Below are positions 26,496-32,198 of a stretch of 32,198 nt of DNA, piece after piece. The DNA comes from Acidobacteriota bacterium (lineage in GTDB: Bacteria > Acidobacteriota > Terriglobia > Acidiferrales > UBA7541), in the NCBI GenBank assembly GCA_021780215.1, contig JAJXZD010000157.1, forward strand, positions 1 to 32,198, read 5' to 3'. Every line of letters starts with the position of its first letter. Positions within the stretch are counted from its first letter, which is position 1. The position numbers and the translations under genes are program-made. The notes under the pieces are model-generated. The model was not told the DNA's origin, ran no database searches, and was given only the letters and a program-made list of their open reading frames with translations.

Positions 26496-27551
26496 TCAGG
26501 CCTGCTTGATGTGAAAGATACGCTCCGCGTTCTTGTGAAAGATTTTGTGTTTATCCGCATCGGAAATGGGGGCGGTGTTCATGAATTTGACTGCATCCGG
26601 CGATGTCTGGTACGGATAATCAATCGCCCACATGATATTGTCCGCTCCCAGCACCTCAATGCAGAATTTCAGCACCGGGTGCCAGTTCATGCCGCTCGTG
26701 GTGATCATGAAATTCCGCTTGAAATAATCGCTGGGGCGCTTTTTGAGTTTGGCCCGGTCGAATTGAATGGGAGCCATGCCGTGCATGTAGTCAATGCGGT
26801 AGAGCCAGTATGGCAACGCCTCGCCCATGTGCCCAAGAATAATCTTGAGCGAGGAAATCTGGTCGAACACGCCGCTGGTGATCAGACGCAGCGCGTGCAA
26901 TCCGGTCTCCGCCTGATAGCCCCAGATGGCATGCTCGAGATGGTCGGGGCGATAGGCGGCGGCCATCGCGGGGATCGGCGAGCGCGGATGAATATAGAGG
27001 GACGACTTCAGGCCGGCAATCGCTTCGAGCAGCGGCCAGTATTTCCGGTCGCTCAAGTACTCGCCGTTTGTGTGCGAATTGATGATGATCCCGTTCAGCT
27101 TCAGCTTCTGGATCGCCCGCTCAGCCTCTTTGATGGCCCCGGAAACGTCGTGCGGGGGAACCGTCGCCAGCCCCGCAAAGCGATCGGGATGGCGCCCGAT
27201 CGCGGCAGCCAGACGGTCGTTGGCGGCGATGGCTACTGCCAGGGCCTTCCCCGGCTCCATCATCTGCACGCCCGTCGAGGTCAGGGAGAGCAAATGCATA
27301 TCCACGCCGTCGCGATCCATGATGCGCATCCGCTCACCCTCCAGATCGAGCAGCGGTTTGTTCACCGGACCGTTGGGATCGGTCTGCACCTTCCACAAAA
27401 AAAGATCCGGATCATATTCCGTCTGCCGGGCCAGGACTTCACGCATTGCGTCCATTTGCTCCGGCACGGAAAACGCTTCCTCCGTGGCGATCCTCCGGAA
27501 ACCTGTCTTTCTTGCCTTCGCCTTTCCCGCCTTGGATGACTTGGGGCTCAT
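26496..27551 (-). CDS. Amidohydrolase-superfamily decarboxylase (LigW / gamma-resorcylate decarboxylase-like)
   Basis: The product has 351 residues. It opens after a basic leader with 'RRIATEEAFSVPEQM', the strand-1 metal motif of the ACMSD-like amidohydrolases that decarboxylate aromatic acids. The EEAF form (no His) is as in 5-carboxyvanillate decarboxylase LigW, whereas gamma-resorcylate decarboxylase has ExH. Further ligands are His188 in 'SLYIHPRSP', His241 in 'IILGHMGEALPYWLYRID', and Asp311 in 'MWAIDYPYQTS'. These fit the His and Asp metal ligands described for LigW. The predicted reaction is non-oxidative decarboxylation of a hydroxybenzoate-type acid, or its reverse. The ATG at 27551 has AGGAGGAA nine bases upstream. 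It is followed by the aromatic-type transporter. Whether the substrate is 5-carboxyvanillate itself is unknown. Confidence 0.85.
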   Translation of the reverse strand: MSPKSSKAGKAKARKTGFRRIATEEAFSVPEQMDAMREVLARQTEYDPDLFLWKVQTDPNGPVNKPLLDLEGERMRIMDRDGVDMHLLSLTSTGVQMMEPGKALAVAIAANDRLAAAIGRHPDRFAGLATVPPHDVSGAIKEAERAIQKLKLNGIIINSHTNGEYLSDRKYWPLLEAIAGLKSSLYIHPRSPIPAMAAAYRPDHLEHAIWGYQAETGLHALRLITSGVFDQISSLKIILGHMGEALPYWLYRIDYMHGMAPIQFDRAKLKKRPSDYFKRNFMITTSGMNWHPVLKFCIEVLGADNIMWAIDYPYQTSPDAVKFMNTAPISDADKHKIFHKNAERIFHIKQA

Positions 27552-27898
27552 TGAAAATTCCTCCTCTTCGTCAGTACGCGTTGATGGGGCTCAAAAAGCT
27601 GTTTCCCGGTCGCGGTGCCGCGCGTTAAGCCATGGTCCAACCGAATTAAAGTGGGGCACTGCTCCGGCCCGCGTTGCCGGGGTGCGCCAGTGTCTCCCGT
27701 TCCACCGCGCCAAAGGCCACGCGGCGCCCACTTATACGCCCCCCGTCACAATTTCACAAGCGCCGGGAAGGATATGCGGTGCTTGCCGTTGCAATTCCGG
27801 GCTTTTTCGCCAATCATGGGGCCTTGAGCTCGCGGCCCGGATTGGAGGTCGTAGGGCGAGGCATGGCGAAAACTGGCTTTAACAGAGGGGAAAACGGA
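27552..27898. other. Divergent intergenic region
   Basis: There are 347 bases between the decarboxylase gene (minus) and the M61 peptidase gene (plus). It holds the AGGAGGAA ribosome site of the decarboxylase and the GAGGGG site of the peptidase. I see no convincing -35/-10 pair, palindrome or small gene. Promoters for both genes presumably lie here. Confidence 0.5.
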
Positions 27899-29794
27899 AT
27901 GTCTCGGTTCTTTCGGAGTGAATGGCTTTTCTTCCTTGTGGTGGCGCTCTTTGTCGCAGGCTCTTTGCCGCTCCGGGCGCAAACTGCACCCGGACCAATC
28001 CGTCTCGAGGTAGACGCGACGACTGCCCCGCAGAAAATCATCCACGCCCATCTGCAGATGCCGGTGCGCCCGGGACCCCTCGTGCTCTGCTACCCGGAAT
28101 GGATTCCCGGCGAGCACATGCCTGACAATCCCATCATCAACCTGGTGGGACTCCGATTCACGGCCAACGGCAAGGCGCTTCCCTGGCGGCGCGACTTGAT
28201 CAACATGTTCGCGTTTCACCTGGTGATTCCGCAAGGCGTCACCTCTCTGGACATTAATCTTGATTTCCTGCTCTCCGCGCCGGCGGAGGGTTATACCGCA
28301 GGAGCATCCGCCACCGCTTCCCTCGAGGTGGTGAATTGGAATCAACTGGTTCTCTATCCGCAAGGCTATCCGGCGCAGGATCTGACCTTCGCAGCCAGCC
28401 TGCGCCTGCCCGCCGGATGGAAGTTCGGCACAGCCCTGCCGGTCGCGCACCACAGCGGCGATATAATCGAGTTCTCGCCGGTGCGCCTGAACCGGCTGGT
28501 GGACTCTCCGGTCCTGGCCGGCTACTACTTCCGGGCCATCGAGCTCACGCCGGGACAGAATCCACCCCACGAAATGGATATTGCCGCGGATAGCGCGGCC
28601 GATCTCGAGATGCCGGCAGACATGGAGTCGGAATACCGTCACCTGGTTGCGGAAACCGGCGCTTTGTTCGGAGCACGGCACTACCGGGATTATCACTTCC
28701 TGGTCACGCTGAGTGATCAGGTGGCGCACTTCGGCCTCGAGCACCATGAATCGAGCGATGATCGCACCTACGAGCGCAGCCTGATTGACAACACGCAGCG
28801 CCTCTACTTCGCCGACCTGCTCCCCCACGAATTCGTCCATTCCTGGAACGGAAAGTATCGCCGCCCTGCCGACCTGGTCAGCCCGGATTACCAGAAGCCC
28901 ATGCAGGATGATCTGCTCTGGGTCTACGAGGGGCTGACCGAATATCTAGGCGAAGTGCTGACTGCGCGCAGCGGGCTCTGGAATGCTCAGCAATCACAGG
29001 AGGCGCTGGCGTTTGTGGCGGCAACGGCCGATATAAGGCCCGGCCGCTCCTGGCGCCCCCTGCAGGATACGGCGGACTCAGCTCCCTTTCTCTATGACGC
29101 CGATCTTGACTGGTCCAACTGGCGCCGCGGCACCGATTTCTATCAGGAAGGCGAGCTTCTCTGGCTGGATGTAGACACCCAGCTGCGCCGTCTCTCGGGC
29201 GACAAGAAATCCATGAACGATTTCTGCCGCCTGTTCTACGGAGGCCCGTCCGGCAAGCCCCTGCTGAAGACGTACACCTTCGAGGACATCACGGCGGCTC
29301 TCCAGAGCCTCGTGCCCTATGACTGGGCCGGCTTCCTGCGCCAGCGGCTGGATTCCGTCTCGCCGCCCACTCCCACGGAGGCCATCGAAAACAGCGGCTG
29401 GAAAATCTTTTATAGCGACCAGTCCAACGAGAATCAGGACGTCACCGACGCCGTGCATGGCCGCGTCAACCTCACCTTCTCCGTCGGACTGTTGCTTCAG
29501 GACGACGGGACTGTCATCGACGTTATCCACGGCGGACCGGCCTATGCCGCTGGAATTGGCCCGGGGATGAAAATCACAGCCGTCAATGAGGAGTTGTTCA
29601 CGCCAGCCGCCCTGAAGGAAGCCATCACGGCCGCGCACTCCTCTTCAGCGCCGATCAAGCTGCTGGTGCTGAACGGCACGCAGTACCAGACCCGCGAGGT
29701 GTCGTATCACGGCGGCCTGCGTTATCCCCATCTCCAACGGGATACGTCTCGCCCCGATTATCTGAGTGAAATTTTCCATCCGCTGGCACCCTGA
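27899..29794 (+). CDS. Secreted M61-family (glycyl aminopeptidase-like) metallopeptidase with PDZ domain
   Basis: The product has 631 residues. A signal peptide (MSRFFRSEWLFFLVVALFVA, ending LRAQ) targets export. The N-terminal beta-domain (about 30-210) has 'WIPGEHMPDNPIINLVGLRF', typical of M61. The catalytic zinc motif is 'LPHEFVHSWNGKYRRP' (His310, Glu311, His314), followed by 'LWVYEGLTEYLGEVL', which supplies the third ligand Glu. The C-terminal PDZ domain (about 520-610) has 'GLLLQDDGTVIDVIHGGPAY' and 'AGIGPGMKITAVN'. It is a zinc aminopeptidase acting outside the cytoplasm on peptides, perhaps glycine- or alanine-rich. I chose the ATG at 27899 (GAGGGG eight bases upstream) over upstream in-frame starts (27674, 27863) because only this start gives a clean signal peptide. 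Confidence 0.92.
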   Translation: MSRFFRSEWLFFLVVALFVAGSLPLRAQTAPGPIRLEVDATTAPQKIIHAHLQMPVRPGPLVLCYPEWIPGEHMPDNPIINLVGLRFTANGKALPWRRDLINMFAFHLVIPQGVTSLDINLDFLLSAPAEGYTAGASATASLEVVNWNQLVLYPQGYPAQDLTFAASLRLPAGWKFGTALPVAHHSGDIIEFSPVRLNRLVDSPVLAGYYFRAIELTPGQNPPHEMDIAADSAADLEMPADMESEYRHLVAETGALFGARHYRDYHFLVTLSDQVAHFGLEHHESSDDRTYERSLIDNTQRLYFADLLPHEFVHSWNGKYRRPADLVSPDYQKPMQDDLLWVYEGLTEYLGEVLTARSGLWNAQQSQEALAFVAATADIRPGRSWRPLQDTADSAPFLYDADLDWSNWRRGTDFYQEGELLWLDVDTQLRRLSGDKKSMNDFCRLFYGGPSGKPLLKTYTFEDITAALQSLVPYDWAGFLRQRLDSVSPPTPTEAIENSGWKIFYSDQSNENQDVTDAVHGRVNLTFSVGLLLQDDGTVIDVIHGGPAYAAGIGPGMKITAVNEELFTPAALKEAITAAHSSSAPIKLLVLNGTQYQTREVSYHGGLRYPHLQRDTSRPDYLSEIFHPLAP

Positions 29795-29926
29795 AAAGCG
29801 GGACGCAACGCGAAGGCAGTCAAATCATTCACCGCCTTGTGGCGCCTTTCCGCCATTTCTGAGCGGCGTTTTCTTGCTGCGGGAACCAGCGAAACATCCC
29901 GTCTCGGTCGGAAAACAGCAAGCCAA

Positions 29927-29955
29927 TTGGATGCCCCGCCGAGAAATGACATAAT
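29927..29955 (+). promoter_or_regulatory. Promoter of the S9 peptidase gene
   Basis: TTGGAT (29927-29932) and CATAAT (29950-29955) are exactly 17 bases apart. Each differs from the sigma-70 consensus in few positions. Transcription would start near 29962, giving a leader of about 35 bases with GGGAGG just before the ATG at 29997. This suggests that the S9 gene has its own promoter and does not depend on the M61 gene. Confidence 0.6.
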
Positions 29956-29996
29956 CCAGCCTTCGCGCGACGGAAATCGCGCCGCCGGGAGGGCCC

Positions 29997-32075
29997 ATGC
30001 GAACGGCAAGCAAGATCATTGGCGCAATGGTAGCGGGGCTCCTTGTGGGATACGGAGCAGCGGGGCAGGCGCCTGCCAAGCGAGCCATCACCTTTCGCGA
30101 AATGATTGCCCTGCACCGCCTGAACGATCCGCAGATATCTCCCGACGGGCATTGGATCGCTTACACCGTTGCGACTCCCGATCTGCAATCCAACCGCGTT
30201 TCGAGCGATATCTGGCTCGTTTCTTCGGATGGACTTTCGTCCCACCAACTCACTCATGGTGAATCTGACAATCGGCCGCGCTGGTCGCCGGATGGCAAGC
30301 AGTTGGCGTTTCTTTCCTCCCGGGAGGGGACCGCGCAGGTCTTCACCATCTCGGCTGAAGGCGGCCAGCCTGTACAGATCACCTTTCTTTCCGGCGGCGC
30401 AGACAGCGAGCTCTGGTCCCCAGATGGAAAGTGGATTGCGTTCGCTTCCCGCGTCTATCCCGATTGCCCGGACGATACCTGCAATGTCCGGCGCGACCAG
30501 CGAAAAGAGGCCAGCCCCGTAAAGGCACGCATCTACGAACAACTGCTCTATCGCCACTGGACACAATGGTGGGACGGCAAGCGCAGTCATCTTTTCATCG
30601 TCTCTGCCGAGGGGGGAACGCCGCGAGATCTCACCTCGGGGGCAGATTTCGATGTGCCACCCTTCAGCCTCGACAGTCCGGAGGCCATCGCTTTCTCGCC
30701 GGACAGCAGCGAACTCTGCTTTACCGCAAAGGCCGCCAAGGACGCGGCAATCAGCACCAACAGCGATCTCTATATTGTCCGGGTTGCCGCCCCCAGCACC
30801 CCCCGCCGCATCACCACCAATCCCGCGGCGGATTGGGGCCCGGCTTATTCGCCCGACGGAAAGTGGATCGCCTACCGGGCACAAATGCAGCCCGGATACG
30901 AAAGCGACCGCTGGCGGCTTATGCTCTATGACCGCGCCGGAAGGAGGGCGATCAACCTGACCGAGAATTTCGATCGGAATGTGGACTCGGCAATTTGGTC
31001 TCCCGATAGCAAGACCATCTACTTCCAGACGGAAGATCATGCGGAGATGCCCATATATGCTATTGCCGCGAGGCCCGGCGCGTCTCCGCGAAAGGTGATT
31101 GCCAACGGCTTCAACGATGACCTGAGCATTGGTTCCGACGGCGGCCCGCTCGTCTTCACGCGCTCGAGCCTGGCCGCGCCCGCGGACGTCTTCACAGCCA
31201 ATGCGGATGGCTCCGCGGAACGGCAGCTGACTCATCAGAATGAAGCAGCCCTGGCGCAGCTCGATCTTCCTGGAGCGGAGCCTTTCTGGTTCGCGGGGGC
31301 CGGCGGGACTTCCGTGGAAGGGATCCTGCTCCGACCTCCGCAATTCGACGCCTCGCGGAAATATCCCCTGCTGCTGCTGGTTCACGGCGGACCTCAGAGT
31401 GAATGGGACGATGCCTGGGGTTACCGCTGGAACCCGCAGGTCATGGCCGCGCCGGGCTATGTCGTGCTGATGATCAACCCGCGCGGCTCATTCGGCTACG
31501 GCCAAAAGTTCACTGAGGAAATCAGCGGGGATTGGGGAGGCAAGGTCTACGAAGATTTGATGAAAGGCGTGGATGCGGCCCTCGCGAAACACCCCTTTAT
31601 AGATTCTTCGCGCATGGCGGAAGCGGGAGGCTCCTTCGGCGGCTTCATGACCGACTGGATTGCAACCCACTCCGGCCGGTTCAAGTGCCTGATCAGCCAT
31701 GCCGGTCCGTGGGATATGACGAGCATGTTTGGCTCGACGGAAGAGTTGTGGTTCATGGAATGGGAGTTTCGCGGGACGCCGTGGACGAACCCGTCACTCT
31801 ACCGCAAATGGTCGCCCAGCGAACACGCGGGGGCGCTCGGAAAATTCAGGACCCCGACGCTGGTGATCGGCGGCGAGCTTGATTTTCGTGTGCCGTACAC
31901 GCAGGACCTGGAATTCTTTACTGCGCTCCAGCGGCAGGGAGTTCCCTCCAAACTCGTCATCTTTCCGGACGAAGGGCATTTCATTTTGAAGCCACGCAAC
32001 AGCGAGCTCTGGTATAGGACATTCCTCGCCTGGCTGGCCCGGTACCTGCACGAATCCGGGAGCGGTAACCCCTGA
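29997..32075 (+). CDS. S9-family prolyl oligopeptidase / acylaminoacyl-peptidase-like serine peptidase
   Basis: The product has 692 residues. A short export signal is possible at the N-terminus ('KIIGAMVAGLLVGYGAAG'). The N-terminal half is a WD40-like/TolB-type beta-propeller with repeats such as 'SPDGHWIAYTV', 'RWSPDGKQLAFLSS' and 'WSPDGKWIAFAS' that gates substrate entry. The C-terminal alpha/beta hydrolase domain carries the catalytic triad: Ser546 in 'GGSFGGFMTDW', Asp629 in 'GELDFRVP' and His661 in 'PDEGHF', with the oxyanion region 'LLLLVHGGPQSEWDD'. This is the DPP/acylaminoacyl-peptidase group (S9C-like), which removes residues from short peptides. Start: ATG at 29997 with GGGAGG four bases upstream. 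Together with the adjacent M61 gene it points to peptide scavenging in the periplasm or outside. Confidence 0.93.
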   Translation: MRTASKIIGAMVAGLLVGYGAAGQAPAKRAITFREMIALHRLNDPQISPDGHWIAYTVATPDLQSNRVSSDIWLVSSDGLSSHQLTHGESDNRPRWSPDGKQLAFLSSREGTAQVFTISAEGGQPVQITFLSGGADSELWSPDGKWIAFASRVYPDCPDDTCNVRRDQRKEASPVKARIYEQLLYRHWTQWWDGKRSHLFIVSAEGGTPRDLTSGADFDVPPFSLDSPEAIAFSPDSSELCFTAKAAKDAAISTNSDLYIVRVAAPSTPRRITTNPAADWGPAYSPDGKWIAYRAQMQPGYESDRWRLMLYDRAGRRAINLTENFDRNVDSAIWSPDSKTIYFQTEDHAEMPIYAIAARPGASPRKVIANGFNDDLSIGSDGGPLVFTRSSLAAPADVFTANADGSAERQLTHQNEAALAQLDLPGAEPFWFAGAGGTSVEGILLRPPQFDASRKYPLLLLVHGGPQSEWDDAWGYRWNPQVMAAPGYVVLMINPRGSFGYGQKFTEEISGDWGGKVYEDLMKGVDAALAKHPFIDSSRMAEAGGSFGGFMTDWIATHSGRFKCLISHAGPWDMTSMFGSTEELWFMEWEFRGTPWTNPSLYRKWSPSEHAGALGKFRTPTLVIGGELDFRVPYTQDLEFFTALQRQGVPSKLVIFPDEGHFILKPRNSELWYRTFLAWLARYLHESGSGNP

Positions 32076-32082
32076 AATGGAA

Positions 32083-32105
32083 AAGGGCGGGATTACCCCG
32101 CCCTT
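32083..32105. terminator. Hairpin terminator after the S9 gene
   Basis: AAGGGCGGG (32083-32091), loop ATTAC, CCCGCCCTT (32097-32105) is a perfect 9-base GC-rich stem starting eight bases after the S9 stop. The plus-strand tail is only weakly T-rich. On the minus strand it lies 27 bases after the stop of a convergent gene, so it may act in both directions. Confidence 0.75.
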
Positions 32106-32132
32106 CTCATGCGTGAAGATATCTCTGCAAGA

Positions 32133-32198
32133 TTATCCGACCTTGAGTGCTTCCTCCCTTCCCCTGAATTCCACCCGCGTGACCTGATGTTTGTCAGA
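32133..32198 (-). CDS. C-terminal end of a convergent gene (partial)
   Basis: On the minus strand a frame open from the window edge gives 21 residues, SDKHQVTRVEFRGREEALKV plus a final G, and stops at TAA (32133-32135). Its composition looks coding, and it ends just before the shared hairpin, as expected for a convergent gene. I do not recognise the family. The call rests on position and composition only. Confidence 0.4.
   Translation of the reverse strand, partial: SDKHQVTRVEFRGREEALKVG

Noticed and set aside
29829-31385. Long minus-strand open frame (518 codons) opposite the S9 peptidase gene
   Set aside because: It is a shadow frame. The plus strand carries the full beta-propeller and catalytic triad.

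Overview
The window looks like a chromosomal segment of an Acidobacteriota member, probably an uncultured or soil lineage. The evidence is indirect: GC is high (about 60-64% by eye); there is a very large Oar-type TonB-dependent receptor with an N-terminal carboxypeptidase-regulatory-like domain, plus a second stand-alone protein with the same domain; a hypothetical protein carries a C-terminal tail that I recall from many acidobacterial proteins; and secreted S9 and M61 peptidases are present. No rRNA or tRNA gene is visible. One complete tmRNA gene (ssrA) is present.

Layout. (1) Positions 1-2785, minus strand: a corrinoid methyltransfer operon, read right to left: corrinoid-binding protein, UroD-family methyltransferase, B12-dependent methionine synthase activation-domain-like protein, and the N-terminus of a 2Fe-2S corrinoid-reactivating protein (cut by the window edge). 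(2) 2786-3119: a divergent control region with three stacked palindromes, one resembling a CRP/FNR site. (3) 3120-9517, plus strand: a five-gene operon for an ArsR-family regulator, a TolC-like outer-membrane factor, a lipoprotein membrane-fusion protein, an RND pump and a 66-residue DUF2892-like membrane protein. All four junctions are ATGA overlaps. (4) 9643-11040: a beta-CASP metallo-beta-lactamase-fold hydrolase, possibly leaderless. (5) 11071-15299, minus strand: hypothetical protein, soluble lytic transglycosylase and class I aminotransferase, overlapping head to tail. (6) 15472-15975: DUF985 cupin. (7) 16092-16447: ssrA, followed by a lower-GC islet holding a GIY-YIG-like gene (16700-17299, minus). 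(8) 17497-18657: secreted protein with a carboxypeptidase-regulatory-like domain, convergent with (9) 18842-24877, minus strand: response regulator, histidine kinase and the TonB-dependent receptor. (10) 25022-27551, minus strand: a LigW/gamma-resorcylate-type decarboxylase followed by an aromatic-acid-type MFS transporter. (11) 27899-32075, plus strand: two secreted peptidases (M61-PDZ and S9), then a hairpin terminator and the last codons of a convergent gene.

How the parts may fit. The corrinoid module, the aromatic-acid transporter and the LigW-like decarboxylase together suggest use of methoxylated or carboxylated aromatic compounds such as vanillate-type lignin products. This is inference: the two sets are about 22 kb apart. 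The two-component system beside the big receptor suggests regulated nutrient uptake, and the secreted peptidases suggest peptide scavenging. I found no CRISPR array, complete insertion sequence, integrase or recognisable defence cassette.
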